Shown here: positions 14,071-21,323 of the stretch, piece by piece
Layout of the letters: each line of letters starts with the position of its first letter
How positions within the stretch are numbered: position 1 is the first letter of the stretch
From: Sphingomonas sp.
GTDB lineage: Bacteria > Pseudomonadota > Alphaproteobacteria > Sphingomonadales > Sphingomonadaceae
Direction of reading: 5' to 3'
DNA: 21,343 nt
NCBI GenBank assembly: GCA_003248865.1
Contig: QFPK01000032.1
Location: 1 to 21,343, forward strand
Program-made: the position numbers and the translations under genes
The notes under the pieces: generated by a model
The model's database searches: none
The model's input: only the letters and a program-made list of their open reading frames with translations
Told to the model about the DNA's origin: nothing

Positions 14071-16850
14071 AGCTTTGCCCGGACGCCGAAATAGATGCGG
14101 CGGCCATATGTTTCGATCACGTTGCGACGATAGATGCTGTTGGCATTCTCGATCCGGGTGGAATCGGTCAGGTTGACGCCCTCCAGGAACAGCGAGACAT
14201 GCGGGTTGACGACATAGCTGGCTGATCCGTCCAACTGGCCAAAGGCTTCGCCAAAGGACGGATTGTTGCCGCGATCGACCGCGTTGATCAGATAGCGGCT
14301 GCGCCAGTTATAGGATCCGCGAATGGCGAAGCGCCCATCATCGTAGAAGAGCGAGGCATTATAGCTGTTCCGCGACACGCCGGGGAAGGGCAGGCTGGCG
14401 TTGGTGAAATAGTCGCGCCCTTCATAGCCCTTGTCCTTGTTGTAGGTATAGTTGGCGATCACCCCCAAATGGCTCAATATACCGGGCAGGAAATCGAGGC
14501 CCAACTGAACGCCGGCTTCGACGCCCTGGATGGTGACATGCTGAGTGCCGTTGACCGGCAGGCGAATGGTGTAGACTTGCCCGTCAATTTCCTCCTCACG
14601 GCTGTCGGTGTCGATGAAGGACTTAATGTCCTTGCGGAAAGCCGTGACGGAGAGATAATTGGTGCGCGAGATATAATATTCGACGCCCAGATCATATTGC
14701 CAGGCCCGATAGGGCTTCAGCCCCGGATTGCCGCGCGATCCGGTCAGCCCAACGGGATCGAGCCGGACATTGGGCGCCATTTGCGAAGGGGCGGGGCGGG
14801 CCAGCACGTCAGACGCGGTGGCGCGCACCACCAGCCTGTTGGGGACGAGTTCGGCACGCAGGTTCGCGGACGGCAGCAGAACGGTATATTCGCCGGTGTA
14901 GCGGGCAGGGGTGATGACGCCGCCGCTGCTCTGGCTGCCGGTCGATATGGTGCGGGTGTGGACCAGGCGCGCGCCGAACACGCCCGACAGGTCGAAGCCC
15001 AGATCCGCCTTGAACGCGGCCTGACCATAGCCGGCGATGGTTTCTTCCTTCACCCGATAGGTGTCGAGCGGCGAGACGCTGGTATAGGGATCGGGAATGC
15101 CGATCGCATTGGCGAGGTCATCGCCCAGGTTCCACCAGCGGTCGATGCCCGAAAAGCCAAGGTCGCCGGTCTTGAAGAAGCTGCCGTCGCCCATGCCGCC
15201 ATAATTGTTGAGCAGGCTCTGGATTGTCGCGAGCTGGGCGGCGGGCGTCGTGGTTGCCAGAACCTGCGTGCCGCTGATGCCCGACCGGGTCAAGGTGGTC
15301 TGGCCGGTTATGCCGTTCAACGTGTAGACTGCGTTGCTGAAGCGGCTGCTCGATACTAGCCTGTTCTGCTCGATGCCGCCCTTCAGCGATGTCAGCAGGC
15401 CGTCATTGTCGGGGCGATATTCGGCGTCGAATTTGGCGCCTTGTTCCTGCTGGCGATTGAGGCGCGGCCGCGCCTCGACGGACAGCGTGTTGATGCCCTG
15501 GGTCGTGGTGGTGTCGATCGGCAGGATGATGTTGGGCGCATGCTGCGGATTGTCATAATCGATGGTGATCCAGGGCAGGGCGTCCTTGCCGGAGACCGAC
15601 GCGGTCACGTCGACCTCGTCATTGAACACGCGCGATGCGGCATAGGTGCCGCGGGCCGACAGCTTGACCTTGCCGACCTGCCATTCGGCGCCGACGATGC
15701 CGTTGAAGGTGCGACGGCGCAGCCCGCCGATGACGCTGCGATAATTGACGCTGGGGCCGGTCCCGGCGGCGCTGTTGTTGACGAAGGTGACGGTCTGGGC
15801 GGTTTCGTCGCGGATCACGACGCCGGTCGGATCGATGCCGCCATTGGCCACCGACTGGGTGGTGGAGAGTTGCAGATACTGGTCGTCCGATCGCGTATTG
15901 CTCTTGGTCAAGGTGCCCTCGACATAGGCCTTGAAATTATCGTCCGGGCGCCATTCGACGATGCCATTGAGGGCATAGCGCTTGGTCGGCTCGGTCGCTG
16001 TGATGTAGCGCGGAATGTCCGGATAGAAATCGCCAAAGCCGCTGCCGTCCAGGTCGACGCAGCGGGCCTGGTTGCGGCCTGACAGGCAGTTCTGGCTGGC
16101 GGGCGTTGCCGGTTGCACCGTTTCCACCTGGCGCCAGCCGGTGGTGCGCGCCTGATCGTAGCGGATGGTGCGATCTTCATAAGTGCCCGACAGCAGCACG
16201 CCGATCGTGTCATGCGCGAACAGCTTGGAGCCGATCAGCGCGAATTTGGGATCCACCTTGTCCGCCAGTTCATTGTAGATGCCCTGTGCCGACCCGGCCA
16301 GATAGCCTTCCTTCGCATCGAACGGGCGGCGCGTGATGATCCGTACCGTGCCGCCTAGGCCGCCTTCAGTCATGTCGGGCGTGGCGGACTTGAGCACTTC
16401 AAGGCGCGAGACGAATTCGGCGGGTAGGTCGCGAAAGTCGACCGCGCGGTTGCTGCCATTCCCTGCGGCTGCAGCGATCGAGGTCGAGAGGGCAGACTGG
16501 CCGTTGATCTCGACCCGGTTGAGTGATGGATCGGCGCCGCGAATGGTGATCGCCTGGCCCTCACCGCCGCCGCGGGTGATCTGGACGCCGGTCACGCGCT
16601 GGAGCGCTTCGCCGATATTCTTGTCGGGAAACTTGCCGACATCCTCGGCCGAGATGACGTCGACGACCTGTGCGGACTGGCGCTTCACTGCCAGCGCGTC
16701 GGCCAGGCTCTTGCGGATGCCGGTCACGACGATGTCGGAGCGTTCCGTTGCCCCTTCCTGAGTGGCTTGCGGCGCGGATTGATCCTGCGCCTGGGCGAAG
16801 GTGGATGTCGTAGAGAGAAGCAGGAAGACGGCGCTGGTAAGACGATGCAC
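14067..16850 (-). CDS. TonB-dependent receptor, TonB-Xanth-Caul type, for oligosaccharides
   Basis: A 927-residue receptor starting at a GTG (16850-16848) that gives a clean signal peptide (VHRLTSAVFLLLSTTSTFAQ). A TonB box (SDIVVTGIRKSL) is followed by the hallmark SAEDVGKFPDKNIGEALQRV and VTGVQITRGGGEGQAITIRG, then AEFVSRLEVLKSATPDMTEG and GGLGGTVRIITRRPFDA. The barrel ends NVIETYGRRIYFGVRAKL, with a terminal leucine instead of the more common phenylalanine. The KFPDKNIGEAL family is expanded in Caulobacter, Xanthomonas and sphingomonads and usually imports plant oligosaccharides. Being first in an operon with DUF6250 and PL26-like genes, it probably imports rhamnogalacturonan fragments. 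A 24-bp near-palindrome lies 60-83 nt upstream of its start. Confidence 0.92.
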   Translation of the reverse strand: MHRLTSAVFLLLSTTSTFAQAQDQSAPQATQEGATERSDIVVTGIRKSLADALAVKRQSAQVVDVISAEDVGKFPDKNIGEALQRVTGVQITRGGGEGQAITIRGADPSLNRVEINGQSALSTSIAAAAGNGSNRAVDFRDLPAEFVSRLEVLKSATPDMTEGGLGGTVRIITRRPFDAKEGYLAGSAQGIYNELADKVDPKFALIGSKLFAHDTIGVLLSGTYEDRTIRYDQARTTGWRQVETVQPATPASQNCLSGRNQARCVDLDGSGFGDFYPDIPRYITATEPTKRYALNGIVEWRPDDNFKAYVEGTLTKSNTRSDDQYLQLSTTQSVANGGIDPTGVVIRDETAQTVTFVNNSAAGTGPSVNYRSVIGGLRRRTFNGIVGAEWQVGKVKLSARGTYAASRVFNDEVDVTASVSGKDALPWITIDYDNPQHAPNIILPIDTTTTQGINTLSVEARPRLNRQQEQGAKFDAEYRPDNDGLLTSLKGGIEQNRLVSSSRFSNAVYTLNGITGQTTLTRSGISGTQVLATTTPAAQLATIQSLLNNYGGMGDGSFFKTGDLGFSGIDRWWNLGDDLANAIGIPDPYTSVSPLDTYRVKEETIAGYGQAAFKADLGFDLSGVFGARLVHTRTISTGSQSSGGVITPARYTGEYTVLLPSANLRAELVPNRLVVRATASDVLARPAPSQMAPNVRLDPVGLTGSRGNPGLKPYRAWQYDLGVEYYISRTNYLSVTAFRKDIKSFIDTDSREEEIDGQVYTIRLPVNGTQHVTIQGVEAGVQLGLDFLPGILSHLGVIANYTYNKDKGYEGRDYFTNASLPFPGVSRNSYNASLFYDDGRFAIRGSYNWRSRYLINAVDRGNNPSFGEAFGQLDGSASYVVNPHVSLFLEGVNLTDSTRIENANSIYRRNVIETYGRRIYFGVRAKL

Positions 16851-16909
16851 GACAGAGGACCCCTTTTGTCGGACTATTGGACGAGGGGCGGGCTAAAGAT
16901 AACGGAATT

Positions 16910-16933
16910 GGTAGACAAAAAAGTTTTTCTACC
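16910..16933. promoter_or_regulatory. Near-palindrome upstream of the glycan receptor, candidate operator
   Basis: GGTAGA (16910-16915) and TCTACC (16928-16933) are exact reverse complements. The inner positions A17-19 pair with T14-16 of the opposite arm after one mismatch, making a 24-bp dyad. It sits 60-83 nt upstream of the receptor GTG, where a repressor of the pectin operon could act. A separate perfect palindrome AAACGTTT, at 16981-16988, has the centre of LacI-type operators. Which regulator binds either one is unknown. Confidence 0.42.
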
Positions 16934-17284
16934 CCGCTATGAAGGGAGAGGCGGTGGCCGCTGCTCCTATTAGCAACGCTAAACGTTTGAAATTGGGACT
17001 TTGATGCTGGCGGGGATGGCGACAAGGGGATTAGGCATCGTCGGCGCGCATGAGCGCATCGGGCTCTGACACGACCTATGAGATATATTCATGGGTCAAC
17101 AACAGGGCTATTTGCTTCTGAACGCCAAGGCACGCCGCACGCCCCCCCCCCCCACTGCTTGGTTCGATCTTAGCAGACCCGAATGGAGCCGTTTATTTGG
17201 TCATCTGGGGCGACGAAGTGGCAGTAGTTGCCCCAGCCGTCGGTCGGCCTTGGTCGGGTCGCTGCCATGAGGGGGGGGTGGCGG
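16934..17284. other. Non-coding boundary between catabolic genes and mobile element
   Basis: No open frame here has a ribosome site or a recognisable protein. The stretch holds a run of 12 C residues (17142-17153), a run of 8 G residues (17271-17278) and a TGGGGC/GCCCCA pair (17206-17211 and 17230-17235). Gene style changes across it, from glycan catabolism on one strand to mobilisation genes on the other. It is therefore a likely element border, but no direct repeat or attachment site could be matched inside the window. Confidence 0.4.
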
Positions 17285-17308
17285 ACCTGATGGGATCAGG
17301 TTCGAACC
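17285..17308. repeat. Overlapping inverted repeats, candidate oriT or mob operator
   Basis: ACCTGAT (17285-17291) and ATCAGGT (17295-17301) are perfect 7-bp arms around GGG. The right arm runs straight into a perfect 10-bp palindrome GGTTCGAACC (17299-17308). The cluster lies about 160 nt upstream of the MobC-like start, where mobilisable elements usually keep oriT or the autoregulatory site of the mob operon. No known nic consensus was recognised. Confidence 0.45.
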
Positions 17309-17469
17309 AACTGTCTGACATGCTAATGGAATGGTCAGCCGTTCTCAAGCATTCCAGCCTCGGTTGCCCACAGGCCGAAAACAACAATGACCGGAAGGAT
17401 GGACGCGCCCCGCGCGATAGCCATCCGGCTGTCGGGCGGAGGCGCAAGACGGCATAGGCGGGGGGCAGC

Positions 17470-17838
17470 ATGGCGGACAAACGCCCAGCCCCTTTCTCGC
17501 TCCGGCTCACTTTCGAGCAACGCGCCCGATTGGAACAGGACGCGGGCGGCATGTCCCTCGCGGCCTATATCCAGTCGCGCCTCTTTGATTCTGAAAATCC
17601 CGCCCCGCGTCGCCGGGGCAAACGTCCGGTCAAGGACCATCAGGCCTTGGCACAGGTGTTGGGCAAACTCGGTCAGTCCCGGCTCTCGGCAAACCTGAAC
17701 CAGTTGGCCCGGTCGGCCAATTCGGGGAGCCTGCCTGTCACCCCCGACACGGAGGCGGCGCTTCTCGCCGCCGTTGCCGAAATCCGGGAAATCCGCCTCC
17801 TGTTGATCGAGGCGCTGAATCTTGAGGTCGACCCATGA
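17470..17838 (+). CDS. MobC-like relaxosome accessory protein
   Basis: A 122-residue basic protein. The N-terminal part (FSLRLTFEQRARLEQDAGGM, then SLAAYIQSRLF) looks like a ribbon-helix-helix DNA-binding fold. The C-terminal part has the conserved LGKLGQSRLSANLNQLARSA and SGSLPVTPDTEAAL of MobC-type mobilisation proteins. Such proteins bind oriT and help the relaxase open the strands at nic, and often repress their own operon. A GGGGG stretch lies before the ATG, and the stop overlaps the relaxase start by ATGA. The candidate oriT/operator palindromes lie upstream. The family call rests on the NLNQLAR block and on the adjacent relaxase. Confidence 0.83.
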   Translation: MADKRPAPFSLRLTFEQRARLEQDAGGMSLAAYIQSRLFDSENPAPRRRGKRPVKDHQALAQVLGKLGQSRLSANLNQLARSANSGSLPVTPDTEAALLAAVAEIREIRLLLIEALNLEVDP

Positions 17839-19118
17839 TCCTCAAGGCCTCCCAGCGCAGCGGCGCAAAGCAGCTAGGCCTCCATCTGATGAAGACGGAG
17901 GAAAACGAGCATGTGGAAGTGCATGAGGTCAGCGGCTTCATGTCCGACGATCTCATAGGTGCGATGAAGGAAGCCCATGCGCTTTCGCTCGGGACCAAGT
18001 GCAAACAATTCCTTTTCTCGGTGTCCCTCAATCCGCCTGTCGGCGAGTCGGTAAGGATCGAGGTTTTCGAGAAGGCCTGCGACGTGATCGAAGAGCGGCT
18101 AGGACTGAAAGGCCAGCCGCGCATGATCGTCTTCCATGAAAAGGAAGGGCGTCGTCATGCCCATGCGGTCTGGTCGCGCATCGACGCAGACACGATGACC
18201 GCGAAGCCGCTGCCGTTCTTCAAAACGAAGCTGCGGGACATCGCCAAGGAACTCTATCTCGAAAACGGCTGGAAGATGCCGGAGGGGTTTCGGGATTCCA
18301 GCCTGCGCGATCCCCGCAATTTCACGCTCGACGAATGGCAGCAGGCGAAGCGGGCAGGCATCGACGCAAAGCAAATCAAGGCGACTATTCAGGAATGCTG
18401 GGCCATGTCGGACAGCGGCCCTGCCTTCGCTAAAGCATTGGAAGAGCGCGGTCTGTTTCTCGCGCAAGGTGATCGGCGCGGGCATGTCGCTGTGTCGATA
18501 GAGGGCGAGGCGTTCGCCATCGCCCGCATGATCGACAAGAAATCGAAGGAAGTCACGGCGCGGCTTGGCGATCCGAAGGCGCTGCGCTCGGTGGCTGATA
18601 CAGTCCGCCATATTGGCGAGACGGTAGCGCCGCGACTTTCGCGCTTCATTTCGGAAGCCAAGCGCGTAGCCCAAAACGCCATCAGGCCGCTCAATGAGCA
18701 AAAAGCGGCGATGAAGGATGCTCATCAAGCCGAAAGGGCAAAGCTAGACCGGATGCAGCGCGAGCGTCGGGAGAGCGAGCAGCGGGAGCGGTCTGCCCGC
18801 GTCCGTACAGGCGCAAAGGGTCTGTGGGACATCGTGACGGGGCGCTATTTCAAAGTGCGGAAGCAGAATGAGGTTGAAGCCTTCTTCGGGCTTCAACGTG
18901 ACCGGGCGCAGCGGCACGATCTGGTTTCGGCCCAGCTTAAAGAGCGGGCGGGCCTGCAATCTCAAATCGGCGTCTTGCGTGATCGTCATGCTCGCCAGTT
19001 GCTTGGTCTCTATCGGGACGCAGCCCAATATCGCCGCATGATGCGGGATGGACAGTTTGATCGCGATGGCACGGAACGCGCTCGGCTTGCGCCGCGCGGC
19101 CCGGAGTTTGGGCGATAG
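17835..19118 (+). CDS. Relaxase/mobilization nuclease, MobA/VirD2 superfamily
   Basis: A 427-residue relaxase that would nick oriT and pilot the single strand during conjugative transfer. The histidine motif is HEKEGRRHAHAVWSR (H101, H108, H110), preceded by the CKQFLFSVSLNP strand (56-67). The N-terminus (ILKASQRSGAKQLGLHLMKT) follows a conserved alphaproteobacterial family pattern. There is no tyrosine at all before Y141, so the usual N-terminal nucleophile is absent, and H17 lies where the tyrosine is expected. Residues ~283-330 are highly charged and probably form a coiled coil. It is coupled to the MobC-like gene by ATGA. No coupling protein or type IV secretion gene is in the window, so transfer would need other genes on the element or help in trans. 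Confidence 0.88.
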   Translation: MILKASQRSGAKQLGLHLMKTEENEHVEVHEVSGFMSDDLIGAMKEAHALSLGTKCKQFLFSVSLNPPVGESVRIEVFEKACDVIEERLGLKGQPRMIVFHEKEGRRHAHAVWSRIDADTMTAKPLPFFKTKLRDIAKELYLENGWKMPEGFRDSSLRDPRNFTLDEWQQAKRAGIDAKQIKATIQECWAMSDSGPAFAKALEERGLFLAQGDRRGHVAVSIEGEAFAIARMIDKKSKEVTARLGDPKALRSVADTVRHIGETVAPRLSRFISEAKRVAQNAIRPLNEQKAAMKDAHQAERAKLDRMQRERRESEQRERSARVRTGAKGLWDIVTGRYFKVRKQNEVEAFFGLQRDRAQRHDLVSAQLKERAGLQSQIGVLRDRHARQLLGLYRDAAQYRRMMRDGQFDRDGTERARLAPRGPEFGR

Positions 19119-19375
19119 GCTTGTCCTGAAACTCAACCTGTCGTCCGTCCGGCCTGATCGCTTTGGCCTTCCAATTTTCCTCCGCAGTCTTCGCGCCCCG
19201 CCGGGTCGCGTTGTGATCGTTTTATCGTCAGGTGAATGTCGATGGGTGCAAGGCGTGTGAACAGCCTTCTCCACGTCCGTTTCGCTTGGCGAGCAATGCA
19301 CCTCATTCATCCGGCCTGATTTCTCCGTCTCAACGCGGCCCAACGGGGGCGGCGCAAGACAGACAGGAGGAATCC
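19119..19375 (+). other. Gap after the relaxase gene, no supported gene
   Basis: No frame here carries a ribosome site with a recognisable product, and no terminator hairpin follows the relaxase stop. The end of the gap holds an AGGAGG ribosome site that serves the small gene starting at 19376. Confidence 0.45.
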
Positions 19376-19546
19376 ATGTTCAAAATGACCAAAGGCGATC
19401 TTGCTGCGAAAACGAACGCCCAGCTTTTCGCTCTCTTTCAAGAGGCAAGCAAAGGTCTGATCGTCACCAAATCTGACCTCGCATCGGCGCAATCGCTTCT
19501 CGCGATGATCCGCGCCGAAATCGCGAAACGCGGTCCATCTCCATAG
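19376..19546 (+). CDS. Small conserved-looking protein of the mobile element
   Basis: A 56-residue protein with an excellent AGGAGG ribosome site 5 nt before its ATG. The sequence (MTKGDLAAKTNAQLFALFQE, then a second half with TKSDLASAQSLLAMIRAEI) predicts two amphipathic helices, with no membrane segment or cysteine. It resembles the short helical proteins found next to relaxase genes in alphaproteobacterial islands, but I do not recognise a named family. It ends 8 nt before a strong intrinsic terminator. Function is unknown; a small DNA- or protein-binding regulator is possible. Confidence 0.68.
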   Translation: MFKMTKGDLAAKTNAQLFALFQEASKGLIVTKSDLASAQSLLAMIRAEIAKRGPSP

Positions 19547-19553
19547 AGACGGT

Positions 19554-19582
19554 GAAGGGGCGCTATCCGCGCCCCTTCTTTT
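19554..19582 (+). terminator. Intrinsic terminator for the small plus-strand gene
   Basis: GAAGGGGCGC (19554-19563) pairs perfectly with GCGCCCCTTC (19569-19578) around a 5-nt loop, followed by TTTT (19579-19582). It acts on the plus strand; no T-run follows on the minus strand. Most of the hairpin lies inside the 3' end of the convergent gene at 19563-19769. Confidence 0.83.
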
Positions 19583-19769
19583 CGTCCTTGGCATCGTTGA
19601 CCCGCATAACGACGCGCCCGTTGAGCGGCAGCGCGTTGAGATTGAGCGTGAAGCCCTTACCGTCGCGGGTTGCCCATGCAACGCCGATATCTGTCCATCG
19701 GGCGTTTTCGCCTTCGCCGTTCACAGTGAAGAGGCGATGGCTGGGGCGGTTCTGGTTAGTGTCGGACAT
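19563..19769 (-). CDS. Small basic protein of the mobile element
   Basis: A 68-residue protein. The start at 19769 was chosen because AAGGAG lies 6 nt upstream; a longer frame to 19814 has no such site. The sequence shows SHRLFTVNGEGENARWTDIG followed by AWATRDGKGFTLNLNALPLN and GRVVMRVND, a compact beta-strand pattern, and ends in a lysine-rich KDEKKGRG tail. Similar short proteins recur in sphingomonad and Caulobacter mobile regions, but no function is known to me. Its last codons encode the terminator stem of the convergent gene. The fold suggests a small nucleic-acid- or protein-binding unit, which is an inference. Confidence 0.75.
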   Translation of the reverse strand: MSDTNQNRPSHRLFTVNGEGENARWTDIGVAWATRDGKGFTLNLNALPLNGRVVMRVNDAKDEKKGRG

Positions 19770-20091
19770 GATGTTCTCCTTCATGTTTGCCGAAGGATCA
19801 TTCCCTCGGTTCATGGGGAGAGTGCGGAGCGGACGAATAAGCCGGGGATCAAAGGCTCAGGCGCAGCCTGACCATTAGCGCGGACCTGCACGAAGGAAGG
19901 GAGCGGCCTTGAACCCCGGCGCGTCCGGTCCAAAACCCATGAAGAAAACCGATGGAATGCGCCTGCGGTCTGCATCGAGAACGTACCGACATTTTAGAAC
20001 GGCATTCGTCTTATCCACCCGAATGGCGACGGCAACGCTGGCAGGGAATGGGCATCGGTCGATTGGGACCGACAGGAGAAGGGATAAGCAA
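19770..20091. other. Intergenic region upstream of the 45-residue gene
   Basis: This 322-nt stretch separates two divergently oriented small genes and should contain promoters for both. A frame open on the plus strand from 19909 continues in phase into the 20092 gene, but it lacks a ribosome site and looks like random basic sequence. I see no hairpin, RNA gene or strong repeat here. Confidence 0.4.
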
Positions 20092-20229
20092 ATGAGTGAA
20101 TACGCTGCCGAAGCCGCTCGTCGCGATGCCGACCAGCAAAAGCAAGCTCGCGATATGCAGAACGCCACATGGCAAGAGCGGGAAAAATATAATGCCGCTT
20201 TCGCCGCTGCTCAGAATCAAAAGAAGTAA
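20092..20229 (+). CDS. Very small hydrophilic protein, function unknown
   Basis: A 45-residue protein (MSEYAAEAARRDADQQKQAR, then DMQNATWQEREKYNAAFAAA and QNQKK). It is almost entirely charged and helical with no hydrophobic core. The ATG at 20092 follows an AGGAGAAGGG stretch, and a strong intrinsic terminator begins 21 nt after the stop, which supports a real transcript. It is not a family I recognise. A coiled-coil or nucleic-acid-associated role is possible but unsupported. Confidence 0.6.
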   Translation: MSEYAAEAARRDADQQKQARDMQNATWQEREKYNAAFAAAQNQKK

Positions 20230-20250
20230 GCAACCTTCATGAATATAATC

Positions 20251-20283
20251 AGCGCCGCCAGTTCTTTGGCGGCGCTTTTTTTT
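20251..20283 (+). terminator. Strong intrinsic terminator
   Basis: AGCGCCGCCA (20251-20260) pairs perfectly with TGGCGGCGCT (20267-20276) around a 6-nt loop, and the T-run spans 20276-20283. It ends the 45-residue gene on the plus strand. On the minus strand no T-run follows the hairpin, so it should not stop the convergent nuclease gene. Confidence 0.92.
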
Positions 20284-20288
20284 GAAGG

Positions 20289-21059
20289 CTAACGGTTGAG
20301 CATTTCCACGTCGATGCCGCCATGCGCGACTATGGCGGCCTGCTCAATCATTCGGCGCACCGCCTTATCGGCGAGGTCCGCATCCATTGCCACGCCGCCT
20401 ATATTGAGGCCGATGTCCTGATAAGCGATATCGACGTTGATTGCCCCGCACTGGCCTAGCGCCTCAATCAACAAGGCATTTAGACGCAAGCTGGTCTGTT
20501 GCGTTGCTCCGGGACGTCGATAGTTACCAAAACGGCGCTTGAGATTGACGGCCTCGCCGACATAGACGGTGGTTCGATTGCCAGCGCGGACGATCAGGCG
20601 ATAGAGTCCTGCCTCCACCGGCGCGGCGGGGAAATCCAGCTTCCCTGCGGGCGATAGGGTGACAGCGCCGAGGCGCTTCCAACGCAGCTTTAGAGTCACG
20701 GCACAGTCTGCGGCGAAGTCTGTCTCGGTCAGCACTGCCGCATTAAATGTTGCTCCGTTCGCGCGGCGAGGTCTCGCGGCAGTTGCAATGTGTCCTTGCG
20801 ACTTGGCTCGCTCGCCCGCCCGCTGAAAGCTTATCGTTTGAGCTTTGAGATTGCGGTTGGTAGTTTCCCAACCCGTGCCTAACCATGCCTGATTATGCCG
20901 CCCGCGCGATGGCGAGTTGGACCACCATACGCCATGCTTCCTTGCGCTATCCGGCAAGGCCATTCCGATGATATTCTCGATCTGCGCGAACGACAGCGAC
21001 ACGAGGTCAATATTCTGATTTTCGAGATAGGCGGCGAGTGCTGCATATTTTTGGCTCAT
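20289..21059 (-). CDS. DUF7662 plus GIY-YIG nuclease-like protein
   Basis: A 256-residue two-part protein. Residues ~3-80 (YAALAAYLENQ, SLSFAQIENIIGMALPDSAR, WWSNSP, AWLGTGWETTNRNLKAQTIS) match the DUF7662-type domain often found on restriction- or defence-linked proteins. Residues ~125-256 form a GIY-YIG-like nuclease domain: LRWKRLG, G151-L-Y153, Y167-V-G169-E, R175/R176, N179-Y180 and a candidate metal-binding E239. The start at 21059 was preferred to 21074 because the latter has no ribosome site, but both sites are weak. The gene converges on a small gene and lies beside an ArdC-like fragment, which fits a defence or anti-defence patch on a mobile element. The DUF7662 name is from memory; the GIY-YIG features are visible. 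Confidence 0.7.
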   Translation of the reverse strand: MSQKYAALAAYLENQNIDLVSLSFAQIENIIGMALPDSARKHGVWWSNSPSRGRHNQAWLGTGWETTNRNLKAQTISFQRAGERAKSQGHIATAARPRRANGATFNAAVLTETDFAADCAVTLKLRWKRLGAVTLSPAGKLDFPAAPVEAGLYRLIVRAGNRTTVYVGEAVNLKRRFGNYRRPGATQQTSLRLNALLIEALGQCGAINVDIAYQDIGLNIGGVAMDADLADKAVRRMIEQAAIVAHGGIDVEMLNR

Positions 21060-21134
21060 TCTCAATAGTAACATACGGCGAAGATAGCGGAAAACAGAGT
21101 TTGCGCTCCCGGAAGCTTGCCATAGCGGCGGCCA

Positions 21135-21323
21135 TCAGGCCGCCTCCTTTCGTTCGATCTTCGACAGGCCAGCCAGATATTCTGCGGCCTTGTTCGCGGC
21201 ACTGGCAGCGGTGAAGATCGCCTTGCGGTCGGATTTCAGGATACGAAGTAATCGCGAGGTGTCGATAATGTGAAGGAACGCGGCCAGATTGGCTGGTATC
21301 TGCGGTTTCCTACCAACGTCCCT
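21135..21323 (-). pseudogene. C-terminal fragment of ArdC-like antirestriction protein
   Basis: Reading the minus strand from an in-frame stop at 21324-21326 down to the TGA at 21135-21137 gives 62 codons. Of these, RILKSDRKAIFTAASAANKA and AEYLAGL match the C-terminal tail of ArdC-like zincin antirestriction proteins (compare the family pattern WLxxLKxDKRAIFTAAxxA). The segment before it (IPANLAAFLHIIDTSRLL) fits only loosely. No start codon or ribosome site is visible, and the metallopeptidase core is not in frame upstream. It therefore looks like a broken or recombined remnant, although an intact gene with a frameshift just past the window edge cannot be excluded. ArdC proteins protect incoming mobile DNA, which suits the neighbouring relaxase. 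Confidence 0.5.

Noticed and set aside
14469..16082. Plus-strand frames opposite the glycan receptor
   Set aside because: They are Ala/Gly/Arg-rich with no domain match; the minus-strand receptor explains the region fully.
17206..17235. TGGGGC/GCCCCA inverted repeat as the oriT core
   Set aside because: Only 6-bp arms with an 18-nt loop, weaker than the stacked palindromes at 17285-17308.
17295..17320. tRNA-like GGTTCGAACC element as a tRNA 3' end
   Set aside because: No acceptor stem, anticodon arm or CCA end could be folded around it, so it is treated as a palindrome.
18099..19343. Minus-strand frames opposite the relaxase gene
   Set aside because: No ribosome sites or motifs; the plus-strand relaxase and its histidine motif account for the DNA.
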